Shown: piece after piece, positions 1-8,700 of the stretch
Numbering within the stretch: position 1 is the stretch's first letter
Layout of the letters: each line of letters opens with the position of its first letter
NCBI GenBank assembly: GCA_900543675.1
Contig: UQRY01000012.1
Span: forward strand, 1 to 43,411
Direction: 5' to 3'
Origin: an uncultured Mycoplasmatota bacterium
GTDB taxonomy: Bacteria > Bacillota_I > Bacilli_A > RF39 > UBA660
Length of the DNA: 43,411 nucleotides
Made by a program: the position numbers and the translations under genes
The notes under the pieces: generated by a model
What the model saw: the letters and a program-made list of their open reading frames with translations, nothing else
Database searches by the model: none
Told to the model about the DNA's origin: nothing

Positions 1-81
1 ATCAGACTTATTTCAGCTTTTTGCCATAAAACGGAATTTCAAATAAAAATCTACGTACAAGGAAAAATAATAAAAAAATAA

Positions 82-110
82 TTGACAAAAAGCCAAAAAT
101 ACGATACAAT
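82..110 (+). promoter_or_regulatory. Sigma-A promoter of the 106-aa gene
   Basis: A perfect -35 hexamer TTGACA (82-87) and a -10 hexamer TACAAT (105-110) are separated by 17 bases. The start codon follows at 155 behind an AAAGGGGAG ribosome binding site. The first 80 bases of the window show no gene or clear signal. Confidence 0.75.
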
Positions 111-154
111 ATCTCTCCTATGTTGAAATAGGGTCAGTAAAGGGGAGAAAAGAT

Positions 155-475
155 ATGAAAAATTTAAGATACGATACTGCCAAAATATTCTTAGGGTTTG
201 CGGAAACACTAAATCCAAATGCAGGAATCAACGAAAATCAAACGCCCCCTAAGGTAGTAGTACTACACAAAGATGGAGTTAATCAAAAACCAATCAAAGA
301 GTATGAGTACCATTATTGTAAGAGAATTGTGCCAATCGCAAGTTATATGGACCCAAAAGAAATCAGTTGGCATATTACGACAAACAAGATCAACGAAATT
401 ATCGCTAGAACAGGTATTGAAGAAGCTAATGTAATTGATACCGACAATGCTAAAGTATTAAAGAGGGTTGCTTAA
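155..475 (+). CDS. Hypothetical protein, 106 aa
   Basis: I do not recognise this protein. It is a small, soluble-looking protein with no signal peptide, membrane segment or metal-binding cysteine cluster. The middle has a beta-rich segment (PKVVVLHKDG) and the C-terminal third looks helical (residues about 75-106). The ATG at 155 is supported by an AAAGGGGAG ribosome binding site and a consensus promoter at 82-110. It has its own terminator at 474-496, so it is a single-gene transcription unit ahead of uvrA. The strong promoter, good ribosome binding site and tight terminator argue for a real gene. Its function is unknown. Confidence 0.8.
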   Translation: MKNLRYDTAKIFLGFAETLNPNAGINENQTPPKVVVLHKDGVNQKPIKEYEYHYCKRIVPIASYMDPKEISWHITTNKINEIIARTGIEEANVIDTDNAKVLKRVA

Positions 476-496
476 ACACAGAAATGTGTTTTTTTT
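474..496 (+). terminator. Rho-independent terminator after the 106-aa gene
   Basis: A 7-bp stem AAACACA/TGTGTTT closed by a GAAA tetraloop (481-484) runs into a T tract. It begins within the stop codon region of the upstream gene. Confidence 0.85.
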
Positions 497-509
497 ACGC
501 CAAAAATTA

Positions 510-538
510 TTGACGAACATTTGTTTAAATAATATAAT
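510..538 (+). promoter_or_regulatory. uvrA promoter with embedded LexA-type SOS box
   Basis: TTGACG (510-515) and TATAAT (533-538) are spaced by exactly 17 bases. The spacer contains CGAACATTTGTTTA (514-527), which matches 12 of 14 positions of the Bacillus LexA/DinR box CGAACRNRYGTTYC. A repressor bound there would overlap the -35 and spacer, as expected for SOS control of uvrA. A second possible start is an extended -10, TGATATAAT (575-583), without a good -35. Confidence 0.7.
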
Positions 539-610
539 AGGACTGAATAAAAAACATGAGTTTTTAAAAAAGTGTGATATAATAAGAAAACGAAAAAAGG
601 AGAGTAGTTT

Positions 611-3424
611 ATGGATCAAATCATCATAAAAGGAGCACGTGAAAATAATTTAAAAAACGTAGATTTGACGTTACCTAAAAATAAATTAATTGTTATGACT
701 GGAGTATCTGGAAGTGGAAAAAGTTCTCTTGCTTTTGATACCATTTATGCCGAAGGACAAAGAAGATATGTGGAAAGTTTATCCGCATATGCTAGACAAT
801 TTTTAGGAGGAACAGAAAAACCAGATGTCGATTCAATAGAAGGATTGTCTCCATCAATTAGTATCGATCAAAAAACAACAAGTAAGAACCCTCGTTCAAC
901 TGTAGGAACAGTAACGGAAATTTATGATTACTTACGTCTTTTATTTGCGAGAATAGGAACCCCTTATTGCCCAGAACATCATGTACCTATTTCTTCCCAA
1001 AGCATTGAAGAAATGGTCAATAAGATCATGGAACGACCAATGGGTACGAGATTAATTATCATGGCACCAGTTGTACATGGCGAAAAAGGAACACATAAAG
1101 ATTTATTAGATGACTTACGAAAAGATGGCTACGTACGAGTAAGAATAAATGGTGAAACCTACGACTTAGGAGAAGAAATCAACCTAGAGAAAAATAAAAA
1201 ATCAGATATCGATGTTGTTGTCGATCGTATTGTTTTAAAAGAAGATAGTAGAAGCCGTTTAATGGAATCTTTAGAAGTAGCGACTAAACTTTCTCATGGA
1301 AAAGTAGTCGTTGATTTTATGGGAGATAAAGAAGTAGTCTTCTCTGAAAATTTTGCTTGCCCATACTGTGATTTTTCGTTACCAGAATTAGAACCTAGAA
1401 TGTTTAGTTTCAACGCCCCTTTTGGAGCTTGTCCAGATTGTAAGGGATTAGGAATCAAACTAAAGATGGATCCAGAATTAGTTGTTCCGGACGGTAGTAA
1501 AAGCTTAAATAATGGCGCAATTAAAACATTAACTGATGACCCAGAAGCATTAGATTTTAAACGTTTAGAATGCTTATGTAAACACTATAAGATCGATATG
1601 AATAAAAGTTTTTCTAAATTAACCAAAAAAGAACAAAATTATATTTTGTATGGCAGTGATGAATTAATCCATTTTAATTATCGTTCAAAAAGTGGTAATC
1701 TCTATAATCAAAAAGATTATTATGAGGGAATCATTAATAACTTAGAAAGAAGATATATGGAAACCAACAGTGAATGGATTAGAGAATGGTTAGAAAATTA
1801 TATGATTGAAACAGAATGTGAAACTTGTCATGGTAGTCGTCTACAAGATAGCGTTTTATCTGTTTTAGTTGGGGGAAAAAACATATACGAAGTCACTTGT
1901 ATGAGTATTAAACAACTAGTTGAGTTCTTCCAAAATTTAAAACTTACTCTATCCCAACAAGAAATATCTAATCTTTTAATTAAAGAAATTTCTTCTAGAC
2001 TTTCTTTCTTAAAGAATGTAGGCTTAGAGTATTTGACTCTTAGTCGTTCAGCAGGAACACTATCAGGTGGGGAAGCACAGAGAATTCGTTTGGCTACACA
2101 GATTGGTTCTAAATTAACGGGAGTACTTTATGTTTTAGATGAACCAAGTATTGGACTTCACCAACGAGATAACGAAAAATTAATTCAATCCCTATTAGAA
2201 ATGAGAGACTTAGGAAATACTCTAATCGTCGTTGAACATGATACTGATACGATGCTAGCTAGTGATTACTTGGTTGATGTTGGACCTAAAGCTGGATCAG
2301 AAGGTGGCTATATCGTAGCGGCAGGTACGCCAGAAGAAGTAATGAAAAATGAAAATAGTATAACTGGTCGTTATCTTTCTGGAAAAGAAAAGATCGAGGT
2401 ACCAAAGACAAGGCGAAAAGGAAATAAAAAATATATCGAAATTAAGGGAGCAAGTGAAAACAACTTAAAAAATATTGATGTGAAAATTCCACTTGGTACC
2501 TTAACTTGTGTAACTGGAGTATCAGGAAGCGGAAAAAGTACACTGATTAATCAAATATTGTGCCGAGCAGCCTATGCCAAGGTGTATAAGAGTAAAGACA
2601 AACCAGGTAAGCATAAAAAAATATCAGGTCTAGAAAATATCGATAAAGTAATCGAAATATCTCAAAATCCAATTGGTAGAACACCACGTAGTAATCCGGC
2701 TACTTATACTGGTGTCTTTGATGAAATTCGTGATTTATTTACCAATACCAAAGAAGCGAAAATGGCTGGCTTTGAGAAAAATCGCTTTTCTTTTAATGTT
2801 AAAGGTGGCCGGTGTGAAGCTTGTCGTGGTGATGGAGTAAAGAAAATTGAGATGCATTTCTTACCAGATGTCTATATCCCATGCGAAGTTTGTCATGGAA
2901 CAAGATACAATAGCGAAACCTTAAGAATTAAATATAAAAATAAAAATATCGCTGAAGTTTTAGATATGCGTGTGTCTGAAGCTTTAGAGTTTTTCGAAAA
3001 TGTTCCAAAAATAAAAAATAAATTGCAAGTTCTAGAAGATGTTGGAATTGGATATATTAAATTAGGACAGAGTGCAACTACCTTATCAGGTGGTGAAGCG
3101 GGTAGAGTAAAACTAGCTAAAGAATTACAGAAGAAACCAACCGGTAAAGCACTTTACATTCTAGATGAACCAACAACTGGATTACACTCGGCAGATATCA
3201 AAAGATTACTTGCAATATTTAATAAAATAGTAGATAATAAAGATACCGTAGTAATCATCGAACACAATCTAGATGTAATCAAATGTGCAGACTACATCAT
3301 TGATTTAGGACCAAATGGTGGCGATAACGGTGGAGAAGTCGTCGCAACAGGAACTCCAGAAGAAATTGCCAAAGTAGAAGCGTCTGCCACAGGAGAATTC
3401 TTAAAGAAAATATTAGATAACTAG
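611..3424 (+). CDS. uvrA: Excinuclease ABC subunit A (UvrA)
   Basis: This is the damage-sensing ATPase of nucleotide excision repair, which loads UvrB onto distorted DNA in the cytoplasm. The 937-aa length is normal. The first ABC unit has Walker A GVSGSGKS (residues 31-38), a zinc module with CPYC and CPDC pairs, LSGGE and LDEPSIGLH. The second has another GVSGSGKST, a CEAC/CEVC zinc finger, LSGGE and LDEPTTGLH. All catalytic motifs look intact. The start has an AAAGGAGA ribosome binding site. It heads a probable operon with the YvlD-like gene, lgt and trxB. uvrB is not in the window, although it is often adjacent. SOS regulation is suggested by the box at 514-527. Confidence 0.98.
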   Translation: MDQIIIKGARENNLKNVDLTLPKNKLIVMTGVSGSGKSSLAFDTIYAEGQRRYVESLSAYARQFLGGTEKPDVDSIEGLSPSISIDQKTTSKNPRSTVGTVTEIYDYLRLLFARIGTPYCPEHHVPISSQSIEEMVNKIMERPMGTRLIIMAPVVHGEKGTHKDLLDDLRKDGYVRVRINGETYDLGEEINLEKNKKSDIDVVVDRIVLKEDSRSRLMESLEVATKLSHGKVVVDFMGDKEVVFSENFACPYCDFSLPELEPRMFSFNAPFGACPDCKGLGIKLKMDPELVVPDGSKSLNNGAIKTLTDDPEALDFKRLECLCKHYKIDMNKSFSKLTKKEQNYILYGSDELIHFNYRSKSGNLYNQKDYYEGIINNLERRYMETNSEWIREWLENYMIETECETCHGSRLQDSVLSVLVGGKNIYEVTCMSIKQLVEFFQNLKLTLSQQEISNLLIKEISSRLSFLKNVGLEYLTLSRSAGTLSGGEAQRIRLATQIGSKLTGVLYVLDEPSIGLHQRDNEKLIQSLLEMRDLGNTLIVVEHDTDTMLASDYLVDVGPKAGSEGGYIVAAGTPEEVMKNENSITGRYLSGKEKIEVPKTRRKGNKKYIEIKGASENNLKNIDVKIPLGTLTCVTGVSGSGKSTLINQILCRAAYAKVYKSKDKPGKHKKISGLENIDKVIEISQNPIGRTPRSNPATYTGVFDEIRDLFTNTKEAKMAGFEKNRFSFNVKGGRCEACRGDGVKKIEMHFLPDVYIPCEVCHGTRYNSETLRIKYKNKNIAEVLDMRVSEALEFFENVPKIKNKLQVLEDVGIGYIKLGQSATTLSGGEAGRVKLAKELQKKPTGKALYILDEPTTGLHSADIKRLLAIFNKIVDNKDTVVIIEHNLDVIKCADYIIDLGPNGGDNGGEVVATGTPEEIAKVEASATGEFLKKILDN

Positions 3425-3432
3425 GTGATAAA

Positions 3433-3852
3433 ATGGATAAAAAAAGAACTAGACGGAATTTAGAGAACTTAATAGAATGGGTACTTCAAATAGTAGGTTA
3501 TGCTCTGATACTAGTATTTGTAGCTACCTTTTTTGATACGTTTTATATCGATGATAATCATTTATATCTATATGGGTTTACTGCTACATTGATTATTTTC
3601 TTCCTAAATAAGACGATCAAACCAATTCTCTTTTTCTTAACGATTCCTATCACAGGAATTACAATAGGGATTTTTTATCCATGTATTAACCTATTTATCT
3701 TAAAATTAACTGATTGGATACTACGCGAACACTTTCAAATAAAAAACATATTTATTGCTTTTCTACTGGCAATTTTAATTTCGGTGATGAATCAGCTGGT
3801 AGAAAATATCATTACTAAACCAATAATGAGGAGAATAAAGAAAAATGGATAG
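3433..3852 (+). CDS. YvlD-like four-span membrane protein (phage-holin-like superfamily)
   Basis: A 139-aa protein that is mostly hydrophobic, with about four membrane segments (roughly residues 15-35, 42-60, 64-90 and 105-125). The stretch NKTIKPILFFLTIPITG resembles the YvlD/DUF360 family, whose members are often labelled mycobacterial 4TM phage holin-like. No biochemical role is established for the family, though YvlD of B. subtilis belongs to an envelope-stress operon. The ATG follows AGGTGAT eight bases after the uvrA stop, and its end overlaps lgt by 8 bp, so it is translated with those genes. It is not evidence of a prophage. Confidence 0.7.
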   Translation: MDKKRTRRNLENLIEWVLQIVGYALILVFVATFFDTFYIDDNHLYLYGFTATLIIFFLNKTIKPILFFLTIPITGITIGIFYPCINLFILKLTDWILREHFQIKNIFIAFLLAILISVMNQLVENIITKPIMRRIKKNG

Positions 3853-4657
3853 AATTGCGTTAGACTTAGGATTTATTCAAATATATTGGTATTCACTATT
3901 TATCTTTTTTGGAATATTAGTAGCTACATTCGTCATTTTAAAAGAATGTAAGCGTCAGAATATCAATGAAGATTTTATTGTGAATCTAATATTTTATACA
4001 GTTATCTTTGGATTGATCGGAGCACGTCTATATTATGTTTGTTTTAATTTAGACTATTATTTAAAATATCCACTAGAGATTCTGGAAATATGGAATGGGG
4101 GACTAGCCATTCACGGTGGGATTATTGCTGGACTTCTCTGTGTATTTATCTACTGTAAAAAGTACAATGCGAAATTATTAAAACTATTAGATATCGTCGT
4201 TGTAGGTCTGATCATTGGACAGGCTATTGGACGTTGGGGAAATTTCTTTAACCAAGAAGCTTATGGAGCGATTACTACTTTAGAAAATCTACAAAAACTA
4301 GGTATTCCTGATTTCATTATCGATGGGATGTATATTGGTGGCGCTTACAGACAGCCGGCCTTTCTCTATGAATCGATTTGGTGTCTAGCTGGATTCATTG
4401 CCTTACTGATTGTTAGACATTACCGTTACTTGAAGACGGGACAACTAACCGGTGTTTATTTAATTTGGTATTCTGTAGGTAGATTTTTTATCGAAGGTAT
4501 GCGAACAGATAGCTTGATGCTTGGCAGTTTAAAAATGGCCCAAGTGATATCAATCGTGGGAATTATCATAGGTGTCATGATGTTAATACTATGTCGCAAA
4601 GGCTCACGCTTTGATAACTTATATAAAGAAGCCGAAAAGAAAGAAATAACCTTTTAA
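3845..4657 (+). CDS. lgt: Prolipoprotein diacylglyceryl transferase (Lgt)
   Basis: Lgt transfers diacylglycerol from phosphatidylglycerol to the lipobox cysteine of prelipoproteins, the first step of lipoprotein maturation in the membrane. The 270-aa protein shows about seven hydrophobic spans. The family motifs are present: IHGG in the first half, the signature GRWGNFFNQEAYG in the middle, and VGRFFIEGMRTDSL near the C terminus, including the conserved arginines. The start overlaps the preceding gene by 8 bp. The last residues are charged and cytosolic. trxB follows after 18 bp, an arrangement seen in several Bacillota. Confidence 0.96.
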   Translation: MDRIALDLGFIQIYWYSLFIFFGILVATFVILKECKRQNINEDFIVNLIFYTVIFGLIGARLYYVCFNLDYYLKYPLEILEIWNGGLAIHGGIIAGLLCVFIYCKKYNAKLLKLLDIVVVGLIIGQAIGRWGNFFNQEAYGAITTLENLQKLGIPDFIIDGMYIGGAYRQPAFLYESIWCLAGFIALLIVRHYRYLKTGQLTGVYLIWYSVGRFFIEGMRTDSLMLGSLKMAQVISIVGIIIGVMMLILCRKGSRFDNLYKEAEKKEITF

Positions 4658-4675
4658 CAGAAAGAGGGAATGTAG

Positions 4676-5578
4676 ATGAATAAACAATATCATACAATTA
4701 TTATTGGAGCGGGGGTAGCAGGAATGACTGCCGCCCTTTATTTAAAAAGAGCAGGAATCAATGTGTTATTAATTGAAAAAGAAGCTCCAGGTGGTCAAGT
4801 GATTAAGACTGCCAAAATTGAAAATTATCCTGGTATCTTAGAAATTGAAGGGCCAGAATTTGCGATGAAAATGTACGAACAAGTGACGAAATTAGAAGTA
4901 CCTTTTCTTTTTGAAGAAGTAAAAATAGTAGAAAAAAATCAAGAGAAAATTACGGTAACCGCATCTAATGAACAATTAAGTTGTCAAAACTTAGTCATCG
5001 CAACAGGACGTGAGCCTCGTAAATTAGGCATCGAAAATGAAGAAAAACTAACGGGTAAAGGAATAAGCTGGTGTGCCATTTGTGATGGACCTTTATATCG
5101 GAATAAAGATGTAGCGGTTATCGGTGGTGGTAGAGCTGCGGTTGAGGAAGCAATTTATCTATCCAAATTATGTAATAAAGTAACATTAATTCATAGAAAA
5201 GATAGTTTTAGAGCCGAAGAACCATTAGTTGACGACTTAAAATCACGTTCTAATATTGAAGTGATTACCCCAGATACTGTAGTTAAATTTGTTCCTAAAG
5301 AGGGAAAACTAGACAAGTTAGTATTAGAAAGTGGCAGAGAATTAACTGTCGATGGATGTTTTGAATTTATCGGTCAAGTCCCAATGACAGAAATTTTTCG
5401 TCCGCTAGGAATTGTGAATCCTGCTACAAATTACATTGAAGTAGATGAGAATTTACAAACAGCTATCCCGAATATCTATGCTTGTGGGGATTGTTTGGAT
5501 AAAGACCTATACCAAATTGTAACGGCCTGCAGTGAGGGGGCAATCGTTGCTGATCATATCTTAAAAGAAGATAATTAA
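4676..5578 (+). CDS. trxB: Thioredoxin reductase (TrxB)
   Basis: A flavoprotein that uses NADPH to reduce thioredoxin. At 300 aa it has the low-molecular-weight TrxB architecture. An N-terminal FAD-binding GAGVAG motif (about residues 12-17) is followed by the redox-active CAIC pair in WCAICDGPLY, a NADPH-binding GGGRAAVEEA motif, and the C-terminal FAD motif CGDC. The ribosome binding site AAAGAGGGA precedes the ATG, 18 bp after lgt. It closes the uvrA operon. No strong terminator follows, but a new promoter appears just downstream. Confidence 0.95.
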   Translation: MNKQYHTIIIGAGVAGMTAALYLKRAGINVLLIEKEAPGGQVIKTAKIENYPGILEIEGPEFAMKMYEQVTKLEVPFLFEEVKIVEKNQEKITVTASNEQLSCQNLVIATGREPRKLGIENEEKLTGKGISWCAICDGPLYRNKDVAVIGGGRAAVEEAIYLSKLCNKVTLIHRKDSFRAEEPLVDDLKSRSNIEVITPDTVVKFVPKEGKLDKLVLESGRELTVDGCFEFIGQVPMTEIFRPLGIVNPATNYIEVDENLQTAIPNIYACGDCLDKDLYQIVTACSEGAIVADHILKEDN

Positions 5579-5606
5579 ATAAAAGCCAATAGACTTTTTA
5601 AAATAA

Positions 5607-5615
5607 TGTTATAAT
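5607..5615 (+). promoter_or_regulatory. Extended -10 promoter of lemA
   Basis: TGTTATAATAA contains a perfect TATAAT (5610-5615) with a TGn extension (5607-5609). There is no convincing -35, which is usual for extended -10 promoters. The lemA ribosome binding site AAGGAAGG follows, with ATG at 5638. Confidence 0.55.
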
Positions 5616-5637
5616 AAAGATAGAAAGGAAGGATAAT

Positions 5638-6201
5638 ATGTCAAAGAAAACGACAATAATTGTAGCTATTGTTGCCGTTATTGCAGTAATTGCTTTGATG
5701 GTAATTAGTGGTTATAATTCTTTAGTAAGTAAAGAAGAAAGTGTGGATACCGCATATTCCAATGTATCCGTTATGCTAGAAAGAAGAGCAGATTTAATTC
5801 CTAATCTTGTAAACACAGTAAAAGGCTATATGGAACACGAAACGGAAGTCATCGAAAATATCACAACTGCTCGTGAGAATTTACTAGGTGCTAAAAACAT
5901 CGATGAACAAATGGAAGCAAACGACCAGTTGACGGCTTCTTTAGACGCTCTAATGGTAGTTGTTGAAAACTATCCAGATCTAAAAGCTAGTGAAAACTTC
6001 ATTCAATTATCTGATGAATTAGCTGGAACAGAAAATAGAATTTCTACAGCTAGAAAAGACTATAACGACGAAGTAAAATCTTACAATACCGCAATCAAGA
6101 AATTTCCAACCAACATCTTAGCTAGTATGTTTGGCTTTGAGCAAAAAGAATACTTTGAAGCAAAAGAATCTGCAACTGAAGTTCCAGAAGTAGAGTTTTA
6201 A
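5638..6201 (+). CDS. lemA: LemA family protein
   Basis: A 187-aa membrane-anchored coiled-coil protein. One N-terminal transmembrane helix (about residues 6-25) is followed by the LemA domain: the YNSLV start, the RRADLIPNLVNTVKGY segment with conserved Arg/Asp/Leu-Ile-Pro-Asn, and the C-terminal FPTNILASMFGF motif. The function of LemA is not settled. It is often encoded next to TPM-domain proteins, as here, two bases upstream, which suggests joint action at the membrane. The ribosome binding site is strong (AAAGGAAGG). Confidence 0.92.
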   Translation: MSKKTTIIVAIVAVIAVIALMVISGYNSLVSKEESVDTAYSNVSVMLERRADLIPNLVNTVKGYMEHETEVIENITTARENLLGAKNIDEQMEANDQLTASLDALMVVVENYPDLKASENFIQLSDELAGTENRISTARKDYNDEVKSYNTAIKKFPTNILASMFGFEQKEYFEAKESATEVPEVEF

Positions 6202-6203
6202 AT

Positions 6204-6932
6204 ATGAAAAAGGAACTACTAGTTTGTTTGTTAGTTTCTTTTCTTCTCTTTCCCAGCCATGTTTGGGCACTAGTTTCGCCAACAGAAGAATTCTATGTTA
6301 ATGATTATGCCAATATTCTGTCAGATGAAACAGAGAATTATATTGTATCTAAATCACAAAATCTAGAAAAACAAACAGGGGCGCAGATTGTTGTAGTAAC
6401 CGTAGAAAATCTTGAAGGCGAAGATCTAGAATCCTATGCGACTGCGTTGTTTAGAGAGTTTGGAATCGGGGATGAAGAAGAAGATAATGGTTTACTTTTA
6501 TTGCTTGCCTTAGAAGAAAGAGAAAGCCGTGTTGAAGTAGGCTATGGGTTAGAAGGAATTCTGCCTGATGGAAAAACCGGTCGCTTTCAAGACCAATACA
6601 TGATTCCTTATTTCAAAGACGATAATTTTGATGAAGGTATGTTAAATGGCTATAAAGCATTCTATCAAGAGCTGGCCAACTATTATCAGATTACAGATTT
6701 AGATGAAGGTGATGCTCCTGTTGAAAAAGAAGAAACCACTCTAGGTGGCGGAATCATTTTCTTCCAGATTATCTTTATCTTATTTATGATTTTCATTGTT
6801 AGTCGAGGAGGATTTTTCTTCATTGGCCCAGGCGGTTTCGGCGGTAGAGGGTCTTCCTTTGGCGGTGGAGGCTTTGGTGGCTTCGGCGGAGGTGGTTCCT
6901 CTGGTGGTGGTGGAAGTTCTAGAGGATTCTAA
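6204..6932 (+). CDS. TPM-domain (YgcG-type) membrane protein
   Basis: A 242-aa protein. A signal peptide (residues 1 to about 22, ending in HVWA) leads to an extracytoplasmic TPM domain (about 25-165) with VNDYANILS at its start, QIVVVTVENL and the RVEVGYGLEGILPDG motif. A membrane span (about 183-200) and a glycine/serine/phenylalanine-rich tail ending in SSRGF follow. This is the usual form of LemA-partner TPM proteins. TPM domains have been linked to phosphatase activity and to photosystem repair in plants, but the bacterial role is unclear. It shares an operon with lemA. Confidence 0.92.
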   Translation: MKKELLVCLLVSFLLFPSHVWALVSPTEEFYVNDYANILSDETENYIVSKSQNLEKQTGAQIVVVTVENLEGEDLESYATALFREFGIGDEEEDNGLLLLLALEERESRVEVGYGLEGILPDGKTGRFQDQYMIPYFKDDNFDEGMLNGYKAFYQELANYYQITDLDEGDAPVEKEETTLGGGIIFFQIIFILFMIFIVSRGGFFFIGPGGFGGRGSSFGGGGFGGFGGGGSSGGGGSSRGF

Positions 6933-6948
6933 CCAAAAATAAAAAACA

Positions 6949-6977
6949 AAAAGGTGCTATGACAAACAGCACCTTTT
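6949..6977. terminator. Bidirectional terminator between convergent genes
   Basis: A 10-bp perfect stem AAAAGGTGCT/AGCACCTTTT with a 9-base loop lies between the TPM gene and the minus-strand gene. Read on the minus strand it is followed by a T-rich run, so it ends the 6985-7620 gene well. On the plus strand only four T residues follow. Confidence 0.85.
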
Positions 6978-6984
6978 AAAAAAC

Positions 6985-7620
6985 TTAAAACTTGTTTCCT
7001 TTTTCTTGCTCCAAGATATCCCCATAAAAACAATCTGGGCAATGTTTAATCCGGTAATCATTAGCTAAGAATATTTTTGTGTATTCGCTTTTTTCTCCTT
7101 TATGGAAAGCATCAAACCGAGTTAAACCGATTAAAAAAATATTTATCGTTTCCATATTCTTCTTCAAAAATCTTTCTTTTAGAAACGAGTTGTCAGTAGG
7201 CATATATCGACAGCAAGTAAGGTCGTTAAAAACCATCGTATCGGCAGTGAACAAATAATTATAAAATATATCTTCTAAGATAAACCCTTGTTCACTTAAT
7301 GTTTCGATATCTGCTTTAATTTCTTGATAAGGAATATTTTCCATTTGGATATCTTTCTCCTCTACAAATTCCTCAGTATAACCGACAATTTCCTTATCTT
7401 GGACAATCACATCTTTAGGAGTCAAAAAGCAATTAAGCGTAAGTTCCGATAAAGCGATTAAGCCTTGATCAGAAATCCGGGGTAGAGTCGTTTTTCGTTC
7501 TCGATGAAATAGCTTAATGACTTTATCCTGATAACGATAAACCTCTACTTCCTTGCCATTTCCAAGCCGATTAGTAGGATCACAAAACGTTTTAATTGTA
7601 TCATATTCGAGTATAGCCAT
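6985..7620 (-). CDS. Protein-kinase-like fold protein, probably a pseudokinase
   Basis: I do not recognise a named family, but the layout resembles a kinase. The N-terminal part LGNGKEVEVYRYQDKVIKLF looks like a glycine-rich loop followed by a VxK-type beta strand. A hinge-like GYTEEFVEE comes next. In the place of the catalytic loop and DFG there is LEDIFYNYLF and MVFNDLT, without HRD or DFG. If this reading is right, key catalytic residues are altered. A cysteine pair (CPDC) lies near the C terminus. I chose the ATG at 7620 (211 aa), preceded by GGTGAGG. A TTG at 7632 would add four residues. It stands alone on the minus strand. Confidence 0.55.
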   Translation of the reverse strand: MAILEYDTIKTFCDPTNRLGNGKEVEVYRYQDKVIKLFHRERKTTLPRISDQGLIALSELTLNCFLTPKDVIVQDKEIVGYTEEFVEEKDIQMENIPYQEIKADIETLSEQGFILEDIFYNYLFTADTMVFNDLTCCRYMPTDNSFLKERFLKKNMETINIFLIGLTRFDAFHKGEKSEYTKIFLANDYRIKHCPDCFYGDILEQEKGNKF

Positions 7621-7728
7621 CTTCCTCACCAACTAAAGTATATCATGAAAATGAGGATAATGAAGAAAAGCGTTGAAAATATTTACCCACTTTTTTCTTG
7701 TCACAAGTGAAATTTACGAAAAATACTG

Positions 7729-7734
7729 TATAAT
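7729..7734 (+). promoter_or_regulatory. -10 element of yvcK-whiA promoter
   Basis: A perfect TATAAT hexamer lies 18 bases upstream of the yvcK ATG. The nearest TTGTCA (7698-7703) is 25 bases away, too far for a standard -35, so the promoter is only partly defined. Confidence 0.45.
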
Positions 7735-7751
7735 ATTAATTAGGTGATGAC

Positions 7752-8696
7752 ATGAAGAAAAAGATAGTTGTACTCGGTGGTGGGACAGGAATGTCACATT
7801 TACTAAGTGGATTAAAAGATTTTCCCGTTCAAATTAGTGCCATTATTACTGTTGCGGATAATGGTAAATCAACAGGAAAGTTACGTGAAGAATTCTTAAC
7901 CCCAGCAGTGGGAGATATTCGTAAAGTACTAACCAATTTATCTCCTTTACCAGATGAAGTCAAAAGTGTGATGGAGTATCGCTTTACTACTTATAGTGAT
8001 CTAAATGGTCACCCGATTGGAAACTTAATTTTAACCGCTTTACTCAATCAAAAACATGATTTAAAAAAGAGTATCGATTGTCTAAGTAAACTATTAGATG
8101 TGAAACATCAAGTACTACCGCTTTCTGAAGACTATTTAACATTAATGGCGGATACAATCGATGGCGAAACAATATCTGGCCAAGCTCAAATTATGAAATC
8201 GTATAAAAAATTCAAAAAAATATATTATAAAGAAACACCGCATGTTAGACGTGATGTCTTACAAGCTATCCATGAAGCTGATTTGATTGTACTCAGTATG
8301 GGAAGTCTTTATACGAGTATTATTCCGCATTTAATTTGTAAAGAAGTAATTAAAGCGATCGATAAAAGTAGTGCTCCTATCCTGTATATTTGTAATTTGA
8401 TGAATCAACCGGGTGAGACGGACGATAACCGCGTTAGTGATTATTTAAATACACTAAATGGATATTTAGGAAAAAGAAAGATTAATGCGGTAATTGCCAG
8501 TAATACCCCAATTTCTGAGAGTATGGTAGCAAAATATGAAAAAGAGTTTAAAGAACAAGTAGAAATTGATCAGGAAAATATTGAAAAATTAAACGTCGAA
8601 TTGTTGAGCTCTGATCTAGTTACTTTAGAAGATGGAACCATTAAACATAATGGCCTAAAGTTAGGCTCACTTATTTTTTCTTACATAATGAGGTGA
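7752..8696 (+). CDS. yvcK: Gluconeogenesis/cell-wall regulator YvcK (GlmR), CofD-like fold
   Basis: YvcK/GlmR proteins bind UDP-N-acetylglucosamine and steer carbon toward peptidoglycan precursors during gluconeogenic growth. The 314-aa protein starts with the nucleotide-binding VVLGGGTGMSHLL motif and has VADNGKSTGKLR, GDIRKVL, GHPIGNL and MGSLYTSI motifs of the family. The usual DDGGSSG is DNGKSTG here. The start follows AGGTGATG. Four bases separate it from whiA, the standard pair. rapZ, which often precedes yvcK, is not adjacent. Confidence 0.94.
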   Translation: MKKKIVVLGGGTGMSHLLSGLKDFPVQISAIITVADNGKSTGKLREEFLTPAVGDIRKVLTNLSPLPDEVKSVMEYRFTTYSDLNGHPIGNLILTALLNQKHDLKKSIDCLSKLLDVKHQVLPLSEDYLTLMADTIDGETISGQAQIMKSYKKFKKIYYKETPHVRRDVLQAIHEADLIVLSMGSLYTSIIPHLICKEVIKAIDKSSAPILYICNLMNQPGETDDNRVSDYLNTLNGYLGKRKINAVIASNTPISESMVAKYEKEFKEQVEIDQENIEKLNVELLSSDLVTLEDGTIKHNGLKLGSLIFSYIMR

Positions 8697-8700
8697 TAAT

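Noticed and set aside
3433..3852. A phage holin suggesting a prophage
   Set aside because: The holin-like label comes from a superfamily name. The gene sits in the uvrA-lgt-trxB operon and no phage genes are nearby.
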